A stretch of 52,697 nt of DNA from the NCBI GenBank assembly GCA_002717365.1, contig PBDJ01000022.1, positions 1-52,697 of the forward strand, written 5' to 3'. The translations under genes were made by a program, and so were the position numbers. The notes beneath the pieces are model-generated. The model ran no database searches and was not told the DNA's origin. It saw nothing but the letters and a program-made list of their open reading frames with translations. Each line of letters opens with the position of its first letter. Positions within the stretch are counted from its first letter, which is position 1. Shown here one piece after another: positions 26,474-34,420 of the stretch. The DNA comes from Acidimicrobiaceae bacterium. Its GTDB lineage: Bacteria > Actinomycetota > Acidimicrobiia > Acidimicrobiales > MedAcidi-G1.

Positions 26474-27160
26474 TCAGTGACGCGTCGGACGCCGTCGCGT
26501 CCCGTGGCGGCGACGGTCCAGGCGACGCTCCAGGCGGAGTTGGCGGCGGTCGGCCCACCGCTGCGTCGGGGGCTCCCGGTCCGAGGTGGCCTGTCGCCAG
26601 ACCTTGACGAACCGCTGGACAGCGGTCACCAGGCTGAGGACCAGCATCACCCAAAGGACGGGGATCAGGATCTCGGAGAACAGAAGCCCGAAAGCCAACA
26701 CGATAAATCGCTCGGCCCGCTCCATCAGGCCACCCTTGGCGTCATAGCCCAGGGACTCGGCCTTGGCCCGCTGGTACGAGATGAATAGGGCGGTGGCCAT
26801 GATGGCCACCGGCAGCATCATCATGCGATCCGACCGGACCCCGGCCAGGTGCCAGGCCACGCCGCCGAACAGGAGGGCGTCAGTCAGGCGGTCGGCCACC
26901 GAATCGAAGTAGGCGCCCCGTGACGAAGAGGAACCGGCCGCCTTGGCGACCGCTCCGTCGAGGGCATCGGGGACGCCGGTGAGGACAAGCAGTAGGAAGC
27001 CGAGCCGCATCTCGCCCAGGCCGATGCAGACTGATGCCGCTCCGGCCATGAAGATGCCGATGATGGTCACCAGATCTGCGGTGATCCCGGCGCGGTGGAG
27101 GCTACGGCCGATCGGGACCAGGCCCCGGTCTACGACGTCGCGCCAGTTGCCGTCGAGCAT
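26474..27160 (-). CDS. pgsA: CDP-alcohol phosphatidyltransferase, probable phosphatidylinositol(-phosphate) synthase
   Basis: 228-residue integral membrane enzyme that joins CDP-diacylglycerol to an alcohol, here probably inositol phosphate. About five membrane segments are visible. The family motif D-x2-D-G-x2-A-R-x8-G-x3-D-x3-D is present at D65, D68, G69, A72, G82, D86 and D90, but the Arg is Lys (K73). A basic C-terminal tail (RRHGTRRRPTRH) follows the last helix. It is the first gene of the pgsA-patA-pimA set. The 150 bp upstream hold no clear TANNNT near the ATG; AGAGGGA lies about 11 nt ahead. Confidence 0.85.
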   Translation of the reverse strand: MLDGNWRDVVDRGLVPIGRSLHRAGITADLVTIIGIFMAGAASVCIGLGEMRLGFLLLVLTGVPDALDGAVAKAAGSSSSRGAYFDSVADRLTDALLFGGVAWHLAGVRSDRMMMLPVAIMATALFISYQRAKAESLGYDAKGGLMERAERFIVLAFGLLFSEILIPVLWVMLVLSLVTAVQRFVKVWRQATSDREPPTQRWADRRQLRLERRLDRRRHGTRRRPTRH

Positions 27161-27310
27161 GGTTGGTGGTCCCTCTTTCGTTGGTTCCCACCGCCGATCG
27201 CCTCCACGGAGGGGCGGGCGACCGGAGAAACGGGTCGTGGACCCGGTCAGCGTACCAGCGGTCAGTCACCGGCCCGGGTGTCACCGATGTAGCCCCGGGA
27301 ATAGGCGGGT

Positions 27311-27589
27311 TCAGTCCCGGCGCCGTCCCATCACCAACGAGAACCCAACGACAATGAGGCCAACCACGCCGACCACCACGCCGTAAAGGAGGCGGGCCAT
27401 CCGAGCGTCGTGGCAGGGTGGTGTGTTGGCGAACACCAGTTCAGCACCATCCGAGTAGTGCACCTTGGTAGGCACCAGCACACTGCCACAGGGGTCGGCG
27501 AACTGTGACGAGACGGGAGTCAGCAGTAGCACGAGGGCGAGGGCGATCACGAGGGCACCGGTGACGGCGCTAAAGCCATTGACCTTCAC
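27311..27589 (-). CDS. Small two-helix membrane protein, unknown
   Basis: 92 residues starting VKVNGFSAVTG (GTG). Two membrane helices (about 8-25 and 66-84) flank an extracytoplasmic loop of about 40 residues with two cysteines (ADPCGSVLVP and TPPCHDAR). The loop could be disulphide-bonded. The GTG lies 7 nt after a TAAATT -10 box, which favours this start; a TTG at 27631 is the alternative. No family recognised. It follows another unknown membrane protein gene on the same strand. Confidence 0.6.
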   Translation of the reverse strand: MKVNGFSAVTGALVIALALVLLLTPVSSQFADPCGSVLVPTKVHYSDGAELVFANTPPCHDARMARLLYGVVVGVVGLIVVGFSLVMGRRRD

Positions 27590-27596
27590 CCGCCAG

Positions 27597-27602
27597 AATT
27601 TA
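27597..27602 (-). promoter_or_regulatory. -10 box of predicted leaderless promoter for the two-helix protein
   Basis: TAAATT ends 7 nt before the GTG at 27589. It is the most AT-rich hexamer of the set. Confidence 0.45.
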
Positions 27603-27657
27603 TCGTCGTTGAACGGATCGGCGACAACCAAATAGCCGTCCCCGCTGACCCGACCAG

Positions 27658-28182
27658 TCAGTTCTCCGGGGACCAGTCCTCCGGGTTGGCTTCGGTGTGG
27701 GAAGCCACCACGGAACCGTCGACGCCGTCGACGAACACCAAGCCACGGCGTTCGGGAGGCGACTCGTTGGAGTACACCAGCACCCGCCACGTGGGACGGC
27801 TGCGGAGGCCGCGCCACGCCATCTGGGCCGAGGCGTGGCCGACCGGGAAACCCACCTCGCGGACGGCGGCCACCAGGGCGTCGGCCTCGTCGACCCCAAG
27901 ACTCCAACCGGCCTGGAGGTGGTAGGCGCCGAGGAGCGCCAAGGCGACGGCCCCTGCCACCAGTCCCCCGTCGATCAGTGGCGACCCGTCGGCCACCAGC
28001 ACGGCCACCACGGTGGCCAGGGCCAGCGCCAGGTAAATCACCCCAGGGATGCGGCGCCGGTCGTTGTCCGGAAAGACGTACGGCCCGACCATGCCCCGGG
28101 CGTCGAGGTCGTCAGGCAGCGAATCCCGTACCTCGTCAGCCTCAACTGGGAGATCGGCGGGGAGGTCGACGGGCTCGGTCAC
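27658..28182 (-). CDS. Membrane protein of unknown function
   Basis: 174 residues: an acidic cytoplasmic N-terminus (DLPADLPVEADEVRDSLPDDLDARG), two closely spaced membrane helices (about 46-63 and 71-88), and a soluble C-terminal domain of about 85 residues beginning LGVDEADALVAAVREVGFPVGHASAQMAWRG. I do not recognise the family. The GTG start lies 6 nt after a TAGGGT -10 box. The C-terminal domain looks like a small alpha/beta fold; no catalytic motif is visible. Confidence 0.72.
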   Translation of the reverse strand: MTEPVDLPADLPVEADEVRDSLPDDLDARGMVGPYVFPDNDRRRIPGVIYLALALATVVAVLVADGSPLIDGGLVAGAVALALLGAYHLQAGWSLGVDEADALVAAVREVGFPVGHASAQMAWRGLRSRPTWRVLVYSNESPPERRGLVFVDGVDGSVVASHTEANPEDWSPEN

Positions 28183-28188
28183 GGAACG

Positions 28189-28194
28189 ACCCTA
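28189..28194 (-). promoter_or_regulatory. -10 box of predicted leaderless promoter
   Basis: TAGGGT ends 6 nt before the GTG at 28182, so transcription would begin at or next to the start codon. Confidence 0.5.
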
Positions 28195-28232
28195 CCGGTG
28201 GCCCGATCTGGTACGGACCGCCGGTGACAGCC

Positions 28233-28850
28233 TCAGGCGACCGTCCCCGCCCTCTCCACTCGGGCCAGCAGGATGGCCAGGTTGGCCGTCCGGTCGCCCT
28301 GTCCGTCCAGAGTCAAGTCGGCCAGATCCCGGCAGGGCAGCACGTGGACCTCGTGCATGGGTGCCACGGTCGCCGCGAACTGGGCCCGCACACCCTCCGG
28401 GGTCCGTCCCCGCTCCCGGACATCGCGGTCCAGCCGGCGAGCCAGGCGCACCTCGGCCGGAGCGTCGACGAACACCGAGAGGTGGAGTCGCTCCCGGATA
28501 GCCGGAAAGGCCAGCACCAGGATCCCATCCACGATGACAACCGGCCGGGGCTCCACCCGGCGGGACCGACCGGTCCGGGTGTGGGTAGCGAAGTCGTAGA
28601 CCGGGACGTCGGCCGGACGTCCGGCCAGCAGATCGTCCAGATGGGAGAGCAGCAGGTCGTCATCCAAAGAATCCGGATGGTCGAAGTTGACGACAGCCCG
28701 CTCCTCGGGGCTTAGGTGGGCCAGGTCGTGGTAGTAGTCGTCGAACGACAGCACGGTGGCCCCGTCGGGCAAAGAGCCGACCAAACCGTTCACGAGCGTA
28801 GTCTTCCCGGCTTGGCTGCCCCCCACGACGCCGACCACAGTGCTCCGCAC
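28233..28850 (-). CDS. Uridine kinase-like P-loop kinase
   Basis: 205 residues. Walker A is GGSQAGKT near residue 9, followed by SFDDYYHD, NFDHPDSLD, VYDFATHTRTG, VDGILVLAFPAIRERLHLSVFVDAP and RDVRERGR, all at the positions expected for uridine kinase (phosphorylates uridine/cytidine in pyrimidine salvage). The GTG at 28850 lies 8 nt after a TAGGAT -10 box. In-frame codons upstream do not resemble protein. It could phosphorylate another small substrate, since uridine-kinase-like proteins are diverse. Confidence 0.85.
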   Translation of the reverse strand: MRSTVVGVVGGSQAGKTTLVNGLVGSLPDGATVLSFDDYYHDLAHLSPEERAVVNFDHPDSLDDDLLLSHLDDLLAGRPADVPVYDFATHTRTGRSRRVEPRPVVIVDGILVLAFPAIRERLHLSVFVDAPAEVRLARRLDRDVRERGRTPEGVRAQFAATVAPMHEVHVLPCRDLADLTLDGQGDRTANLAILLARVERAGTVA

Positions 28851-28858
28851 GGGTCGGC

Positions 28859-28864
28859 ATCCTA
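28859..28864 (-). promoter_or_regulatory. -10 box of predicted leaderless uridine-kinase promoter
   Basis: TAGGAT ends 8 nt before the GTG at 28850. Confidence 0.45.
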
Positions 28865-28923
28865 GGAGGGCGGACCGTCCGGACGCCCCTCCGGGTATGT
28901 CCACCGGCGAGTCGGCGCCGAGG

Positions 28924-30378
28924 TCAGTACCGGTAGTGGTCGGCCTTGTAGGGACCGTCGATCGGCACGCTGAGGTAATCGGCCTGTTCGGCTGACAGTT
29001 CGGTGAGTCGCACCCCAAGAGCATCGAGGTGGAGTCGGGCCACCTTCTCGTCCAGGGCCCGGGGCAGGGTGACCACGTCGATCCCGTAGGACTCGGCCCT
29101 GGCATGCAGCTCTATCTGGGCCAGGACCTGGTTGGAGAAGCTGGCCGACATCACGAAGCTGGGATGCCCTGTGGCATTACCCAGGTTCAGGAGGCGTCCC
29201 TCGGACAGCACGATCACCGAGTGGCCGTCGGGGAAAACGAACTCGTCGACCTGCGGCTTGATGGTGGTCCGCTGGACGTCAGACATCCGCTGCAGTCCGG
29301 CCATATCGACCTCGTTGTCGAAGTGGCCGATGTTGCCCACGATGGCCTGGTGCTTCATCCGACCCATGTGCTCGGCGGTGATGATGTCGCGACAGCCGGT
29401 GGCCGAAATGAAGAGGTCGGCCCGGTCCAGCACCCGCTCCAGGGTGTTGACCTCGTATCCCTGCATGGCGGCCTGAAGGGCGCAGATGGGATCAACTTCG
29501 GTGATGATCACTCGTGCTCCCTGGCCGCGCAACGACTCGGCACAGCCCTTGCCTACGTCCCCGAAGCCGCACACCACGGCTGTCTTGCCGCCAATCATCA
29601 CGTCGGTGGCCCGGTTGATGCCGTCGATGAGCGAGTGGCGGCAGCCGTAGAGGTTGTCGAACTTAGACTTGGTGACCGCGTCGTTGACGTTGATGGCCGG
29701 GAACAGCAACTCGCCGGCCTCCAGCATCTGGTACAGCCGATGGACGCCGGTGGTGGTCTCCTCTGACACGCCCCGAACTCCTTCGGCGATGCGGGTCCAC
29801 CGTTGCGGGTCAGAGGCCAAGGACTCGGCGAGGGTGGCCAACACAACCTGCCACTCCTCGGAGTCATCGTCGCTGGCCGTCGGCACGGCACCCACCGCCT
29901 CGAACTCGGACCCCTTGTGGACTAGCAGGGTCGCGTCACCACCGTCATCCAGGATCAGGTTGGGTCCATCACCGTCTGGCCACTCAAGGACCTGACGGGT
30001 GGCCCACCAGTACTCCTCCAGAGTCTCACCCTTCCAGGCGAATACGGGTACGCCCCGTAGGTTGTCGGGCAAACCATCGGGGCCGCACACCACGGCCGCC
30101 GCCGCGTGGTCCTGGGTGGAGAAGATGTTGCAACTGGCCCACCGGACCTGGGCACCTAGGACGACCAGGGTCTCGATGAGGACGGCGGTCTGCACGGTCA
30201 TGTGTAGTGAGCCAGCGATGCGGGCACCAGCTAGAGGCTGCTGGTCGGCGAACTCGGCCCGGAGGGCCATGAGACCGGGCATCTCATGCTCGGCTAGGCG
30301 AATCTCGTTGCGCCCGAACCCGTGGAGTGCCAGGTCAGCGACCCGATGGTCCTCGGCAAGCGGCGGGTTGGTGGACAT
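28924..30378 (-). CDS. ahcY: Adenosylhomocysteinase
   Basis: Hydrolyses S-adenosylhomocysteine to adenosine and homocysteine, recycling the methyl cycle. The 484-residue protein has [44 protein letters not shown], the NAD-binding [18 protein letters not shown], and ends in the conserved KADHYRY. The ATG at 30378 has AGGAG 7-8 nt upstream and a structured 160-bp region before it, so unlike many neighbours it has an ordinary leader. Mtb sahH sits near manA and manB in the same way. Confidence 0.97.
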   Translation of the reverse strand: MSTNPPLAEDHRVADLALHGFGRNEIRLAEHEMPGLMALRAEFADQQPLAGARIAGSLHMTVQTAVLIETLVVLGAQVRWASCNIFSTQDHAAAAVVCGPDGLPDNLRGVPVFAWKGETLEEYWWATRQVLEWPDGDGPNLILDDGGDATLLVHKGSEFEAVGAVPTASDDDSEEWQVVLATLAESLASDPQRWTRIAEGVRGVSEETTTGVHRLYQMLEAGELLFPAINVNDAVTKSKFDNLYGCRHSLIDGINRATDVMIGGKTAVVCGFGDVGKGCAESLRGQGARVIITEVDPICALQAAMQGYEVNTLERVLDRADLFISATGCRDIITAEHMGRMKHQAIVGNIGHFDNEVDMAGLQRMSDVQRTTIKPQVDEFVFPDGHSVIVLSEGRLLNLGNATGHPSFVMSASFSNQVLAQIELHARAESYGIDVVTLPRALDEKVARLHLDALGVRLTELSAEQADYLSVPIDGPYKADHYRY

Positions 30379-30392
30379 GACGACTCCTCTTC

Positions 30393-30504
30393 GCACCCAG
30401 GGGTGCCTCATAACTCCGAATAGACCGGGCGGGTTCTCAGAACCGGGCTGGGGTCGTCTGACACCGTTCAGGCAGCCACGGACCCCCGATGCTATCGCCG
30501 GTCC
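30393..30504 (-). promoter_or_regulatory. Structured leader between manA and ahcY
   Basis: Three inverted repeats lie in this 160-bp gap, all read on the minus strand: a 5-bp stem with a 2x2 internal loop and 4-bp inner stem (30480-30504), GGTTC/GAACC with a 3-nt loop (30432-30444), and GCACC/GGTGC just before the ahcY ribosome site (30393-30406). The first could end manA transcription, but there is no U-run. The last could mask the AGGAG. No match to a known SAH or SAM riboswitch consensus was recognised. Confidence 0.35.
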
Positions 30505-30538
30505 ACCGATCGGTAGCTCCCCGTGTCGTGGGAACCTT

Positions 30539-31624
30539 TCAGCCTCCTGCGGAAACCCGGTAGGCCACCCCGTCCACGGCCAGCCGGTAGGGACCGTCGC
30601 CGACCGGTATCCAAGCCGCCTCGCCGGGGTTCAGCTCCAACCCGTCACCGACTGTCGTCGGCCCCTCGACAGCCACTATGACGTCCGGACCGTTCCGCTT
30701 CCCGACCTCAACCTCTAGATTGCCGGCCGCCCGCCAGACGGCAAAGTCGTCAACTGGTACTTCGTAGCGGTGTACCCCATCACCTGGCCGTTGGACGACG
30801 GGCGCCGCGGTCCCGTCGACCACTTCAGCCAGTACCTCCGGGGCGACGTGCTTGGCAGTAAAACCGCCGCGGGCCACATTGTCGCACGGGGTCATCACCT
30901 CGAGCGCTACGCCGTCGAGGTAGGCGTGTAGGACCCCTGGGCGAACGAAGACGGCCTGGCCCGACTCCAGCACCAGGCGGCGCATCAGGGGGACCAGGAG
31001 CAACGCCGGGTCGCCAGGGTGGTGGTCGGCGATCCGGAGCACGGCCCCGGCAGCCTGGCCCACCGGCCCCCGTACCCCCTTGGCGGCTCGAGCGGCAAAA
31101 ACCACTCGTTCCACGTCGTCGGAGCGGTCGCCAGTCAAGGCGGCGGCCACCGGATTCCAGCCGTTTGAGTCGTCAACCTTTTCGGAACCGAGCAGGTCGG
31201 GGGGCACCGACAAGGTGGAAGCCACCTCACGAGCCTCGTCCCGATCCCGGTACCCACAGAGAGTGTCGAAGCGGGAGACGGCACACAGCAATTCGGGCTT
31301 GGGTCCGGGGTCGGGAAAGCAGCGGGCCGGGTTATCGCGGTCGAGGCCCGCTTCCTCTTCTCGCCGGTGTCCGACGGCAGCTGTGACAGCGTCGGGATGG
31401 GCTTGCAGCGAGAGCGGCCGGTCGGCGGCCAGGAGTTTGACGAGGAACGGAAGGTCGCTGTCGTCCAGTGGACAGCCGTCAGTCAAGGTGGCCGGTGCCG
31501 ACCAGTGGCTGCCGAACCAAAGTTCGGCCTCGGGGCGACCAGACGGCTCGATGCCCCGCAGGGCGGCTAGGGCGGTCGTTGAGCCCCAGTCGTAGTGCCG
31601 GAGCCGACCGACCAGCCGATCCAC
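30539..31624 (-). CDS. manA: Mannose-6-phosphate isomerase (type I)
   Basis: Zinc enzyme converting fructose-6-phosphate to mannose-6-phosphate, entry to GDP-mannose. The 361-residue protein has [26 protein letters not shown] with zinc-site residues, [56 protein letters not shown]. The GTG start is 19 nt after the Trm112-like gene without an obvious ribosome site. It belongs with manB upstream and the manC, gmd and rmd genes further right. Confidence 0.94.
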   Translation of the reverse strand: MDRLVGRLRHYDWGSTTALAALRGIEPSGRPEAELWFGSHWSAPATLTDGCPLDDSDLPFLVKLLAADRPLSLQAHPDAVTAAVGHRREEEAGLDRDNPARCFPDPGPKPELLCAVSRFDTLCGYRDRDEAREVASTLSVPPDLLGSEKVDDSNGWNPVAAALTGDRSDDVERVVFAARAAKGVRGPVGQAAGAVLRIADHHPGDPALLLVPLMRRLVLESGQAVFVRPGVLHAYLDGVALEVMTPCDNVARGGFTAKHVAPEVLAEVVDGTAAPVVQRPGDGVHRYEVPVDDFAVWRAAGNLEVEVGKRNGPDVIVAVEGPTTVGDGLELNPGEAAWIPVGDGPYRLAVDGVAYRVSAGG

Positions 31625-31643
31625 GGTTCGTGCCGCCCCGGGG

Positions 31644-31880
31644 TTATTCCCCGAAGGTCGGACGGATCCCCTCGGCCTCGGCGAGGGCTAGGAGGCGGTC
31701 GTGTTCGGCCTCGTCTACCGTCTCGGCTTCGTCGATGAGCATCACTGGGATGCCGTCCCGCACGGCGTAGCGGCGCCGTAGGCGGGGGGTGTAGAGGGTC
31801 TCCTCGTCAGAGAACCAGAGGAGGGGGCCTTTGTCCTCCGGGCAGGCCAGAATCTCCAGCAACTTCGGGTCGAGCGTCAT
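31644..31880 (-). CDS. Trm112-like small protein
   Basis: 78 residues, MTLDPKLLEILACPEDKGPL at the start and RLRRRYAVRDGIPVMLIDEAETV later, the Trm112/UPF0434 pattern. The usual CPxC of zinc-binding members is here CPED, so only one Cys is left, which is common in actinobacterial copies. ATG at 31880 is 7 nt after a TAACCT -10 box. This favours it over an in-frame TTG at 31901 that would overlap manB. Located between manB and manA, as in other actinobacteria. Confidence 0.82.
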   Translation of the reverse strand: MTLDPKLLEILACPEDKGPLLWFSDEETLYTPRLRRRYAVRDGIPVMLIDEAETVDEAEHDRLLALAEAEGIRPTFGE

Positions 31881-31887
31881 GATGGTC

Positions 31888-31893
31888 AGGTTA
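31888..31893 (-). promoter_or_regulatory. -10 box of predicted leaderless Trm112-like/manA promoter
   Basis: TAACCT ends 7 nt before the ATG at 31880 and begins immediately after the TAA stop of manB. Confidence 0.5.
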
Positions 31894-33240
31894 TTATCCA
31901 ACCACGGCCTGTACCTCGGCCACCCGGTCCTGACAGGTCGCCTCGTCGGCAGCTTCCACGTTCAGGCGGAGCAGCGGCTCGGTGTTGGAAGGCCGCAGGT
32001 TGAACCACCAGTCGCCTAGATCCACCGTGAGGCCGTCGAGGCGGTCCTGGGGCCAGTCGGCGTAGTGTGCGGCCACCCGGTCGATCACCGCTGCCGGGTC
32101 CCCCACCGCTGTATTGCGCTCTCCGGAAGCGGCGTACCGCTCGTACGGGGCCAGCAGTTCGCTCATCGCCCCGTCGGATTCTGAGAGGGCCTCCAGCACG
32201 AGGAGGGCGGCGATGAGTCCCGAGTCGGCCCGGTAGTTATCACGGAAGTAGTAGTGGCCGGAGTGCTCGCCGGCGAAGGCCGCCCCCTCTTCGGCCATGG
32301 CTTGCTTGATGATCGAGTGGCCGACCTGGGTCCGCACGGCTCGCCCGCCGTTCTCGGCGATCACCTCGGGCACCGCCCGAGAGCAGATCAGGTTGTAGAG
32401 AACTGTGGCTCCTGGTTCGCGTTGAAGTACCCCGCGGGCCACCAGGGCGGTGGTCGTCGAGCCGGAGACCGGGCGGGCCCGTTCGTCGACCAGGAACACC
32501 CGGTCGGCGTCGCCGTCGAAGGCCAGACCCACATCGGCACCCGTATCCAGCACCCGGGCCTGCAGGTCGCGGAGGTTCTCGGGTTGGATCGGATCGGCCG
32601 GATGGTTGGGAAACGTGCCGTCCAACTCCGGATAAAGAAGGTCCAGCTCGAAGGGCAGACCTGCAAAGACGGCGGGAACGACCAAGCCACCCATGCCGTT
32701 AGCCGTATCAGCCACTACCCGGAGGGGCCGCAGGGTCTCCATGTCGACGAAGGACCGGACGTGGTCGGCAAAGGCGGGTAGCAGGTCCCGGCTGGTGGTC
32801 AAGCCGCCACCCGGGCCGTCGTCGAATCCGTCGGCCACCTCGGCGGCCATCTGGGACAACCCCGTGTCGTGGCCGACCGGGCGAGCTCCGGACAGGCAGA
32901 GCTTCATGCCGTTGTAACCAGCCGGGTTGTGGCTGGCCGTCAGAATGGCCGCCGGGACATCTAGGTGTCCGGAGGCGAAGTACACCAGGTCGGTAGAGGC
33001 CAGTCCCAGGTCGATCACGCCGAGGCCCTCGGCAACTAGGCCCCGGGTGAAGGCGGCGACCAGTGGCACCCCGCTTGGTCGCATATCGCGTCCCAGAGCC
33101 ACCTGGGCGGTGCCGGGCTCGTTTCGCCGGACCAGCCGGGCGAAGGCCCGACCGGTGGCCTCGACCAGTGGCTCGTCTAGTTCCTCGGGGAACCGGCCCC
33201 GGATGTCATAGGCCTTGAAGACGGCGTTCTGGTCGGGCAT
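31894..33240 (-). CDS. manB: Phosphomannomutase/phosphoglucomutase
   Basis: Interconverts mannose-6-phosphate and mannose-1-phosphate. 448 residues of the alpha-D-phosphohexomutase family: KAYDIRGRFPEELD at the start, the phosphoserine loop LTASHNPAGYNGMKL, the metal loop FDGDADRVFLVDE, the sugar loop GEHSGHYYFRDNY, and the phosphate-binding RPSNTEPLLRLNVEA at the end. ATG at 33240 follows a TAGCGT -10 box by 7 nt; an in-frame GTG at 33258 would overlap the upstream gene. Confidence 0.94.
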   Translation of the reverse strand: MPDQNAVFKAYDIRGRFPEELDEPLVEATGRAFARLVRRNEPGTAQVALGRDMRPSGVPLVAAFTRGLVAEGLGVIDLGLASTDLVYFASGHLDVPAAILTASHNPAGYNGMKLCLSGARPVGHDTGLSQMAAEVADGFDDGPGGGLTTSRDLLPAFADHVRSFVDMETLRPLRVVADTANGMGGLVVPAVFAGLPFELDLLYPELDGTFPNHPADPIQPENLRDLQARVLDTGADVGLAFDGDADRVFLVDERARPVSGSTTTALVARGVLQREPGATVLYNLICSRAVPEVIAENGGRAVRTQVGHSIIKQAMAEEGAAFAGEHSGHYYFRDNYRADSGLIAALLVLEALSESDGAMSELLAPYERYAASGERNTAVGDPAAVIDRVAAHYADWPQDRLDGLTVDLGDWWFNLRPSNTEPLLRLNVEAADEATCQDRVAEVQAVVG

Positions 33241-33247
33241 CGCCGGA

Positions 33248-33253
33248 ACGCTA
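33248..33253 (-). promoter_or_regulatory. -10 box of predicted leaderless manB promoter, overlapping a stop codon
   Basis: TAGCGT ends 7 nt before the manB ATG. Its TAG is the stop codon of the upstream glycosyltransferase. Hexamer, spacing and stop overlap are identical to the pimA site. Confidence 0.5.
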
Positions 33254-34420
33254 CCCACGGTCTTCAGACCGATAGGGGGCCGGGTAGCGGCCTCGGCGGG
33301 CCCGCTGCCGGATCCGTACTAGGTCGGCCATCAGGCGTAGCCCGTCGCTCAAGGCCCGAACCGTGGTGCGTTCCGAGTTCTCGACCTCGACGGGAACCTC
33401 AGCGAGGGTGAGGCGCCACCGTTCGGCGAGGTGGAACAGTTCCACGTCAAAGGCAAACCCGTTCAGGGTGGATGCGGCAAACAGGCGACGGGCTACGTCA
33501 GACCGGAAGGCTTTCAGGCCGCACTGGGTGTCCCGGTACTGGCCGAGCAGCAGGGCGTGGGTGGCCAGGTTGACCAGCCGTCCACCGACCTCACGTAGGC
33601 GACCGGTCCGCACCAAGGTCCGGGTGTCAGTGTGGCGGCGGCTCCCCACCACCATGTCGAAGCCATCTTCTACCCGGGCCACCAAGGCAGCCACCTGGGC
33701 CGGCCCGTAGGCCAGGTCGGCGTCGGTGAACACCACGGTCCGGCCGGTCGCCGTCGCTACGCCGGCCCGTACGGCCGCCCCCTTGCCCGAATTCCGTTCC
33801 AGGCGAACTACCCGGTCGGCTCCAGCCGCCGCAGCCCGGGCCGCCGTGTCGTCCGGTGAGCCGTCGTCGACAACCACCACCTCCAGGTCACCCGGACCAT
33901 CCAGAGCGTCTCCCAGTTCGCTGCGGACCCGTCCCACCGCATCAGCAATGCGGTCGGCCTCCCGGAAGGCGGGCAGCACCACGCTGACCCGGACATCGCC
34001 GGCCGCCGGGGAACGGGGAACGGGTCGATCCTGTTCGCGACGGATAACCCGAAACAGGAAGGCCCGGTAGGCCATGCCACGCACGACGGCCGCTGCAACC
34101 ACAGCCAGCAACTTGGCGATCAGGTCTCGGCCCGGGCCTCCCGGGGTGCCGACCAGGGCCAGGACAGCCAAGTCGACTAGCCCAGCAGCCACCACCACGA
34201 AAACGAAAACCCGCCGGATCCGGATCCACCGTGCGAAGGGATCGTCGCGCAGGGTGACGACCCGGTGAAGGGGACGGGCCACCACGGCAGCAGCGGTGAG
34301 CGCCACGATGTCGGCAGCCACCACCGACCAGCCACGGTCCAGCAGTACCACAGCCAGGCCGACATCGACCGCCGTGGCGATCAGGCCGACCATGGCGAAG
34401 CGGCGCAGACGTTCTCTCAC
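33251..34420 (-). CDS. GtrA-like membrane domain fused to GT2 polyprenyl-phosphate glycosyltransferase
   Basis: 389 residues. Residues 1-125 hold four hydrophobic segments resembling the GtrA flippase-like domain. From about 143 a GT2 domain of the dolichyl/polyprenyl-phosphate glycosyltransferase (DPM/ALG5) type follows: VSVVLPAFREADRI, VVVVDDGSPDDT, SGKGAAVRAG, the metal-binding FTDADLAYGP (about 231-240), MVVGSRR and TQCGLKAFR. It would charge an undecaprenyl-type lipid with a sugar for use outside the membrane. The order GtrA-then-GT2 is the reverse of the commoner fusion. GTGA overlap with the preceding large membrane protein gene suggests they act together. Confidence 0.82.
   Translation of the reverse strand: MRERLRRFAMVGLIATAVDVGLAVVLLDRGWSVVAADIVALTAAAVVARPLHRVVTLRDDPFARWIRIRRVFVFVVVAAGLVDLAVLALVGTPGGPGRDLIAKLLAVVAAAVVRGMAYRAFLFRVIRREQDRPVPRSPAAGDVRVSVVLPAFREADRIADAVGRVRSELGDALDGPGDLEVVVVDDGSPDDTAARAAAAGADRVVRLERNSGKGAAVRAGVATATGRTVVFTDADLAYGPAQVAALVARVEDGFDMVVGSRRHTDTRTLVRTGRLREVGGRLVNLATHALLLGQYRDTQCGLKAFRSDVARRLFAASTLNGFAFDVELFHLAERWRLTLAEVPVEVENSERTTVRALSDGLRLMADLVRIRQRARRGRYPAPYRSEDRG

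Noticed and set aside
22200-28300. Genomic island or phage remnant around the unknown membrane genes
   Set aside because: No integrase, tRNA, repeats or composition shift; flanks are conserved housekeeping genes.
30379-30538. SAH or SAM riboswitch before ahcY
   Set aside because: The known consensus cores were not found; only generic hairpins are visible.
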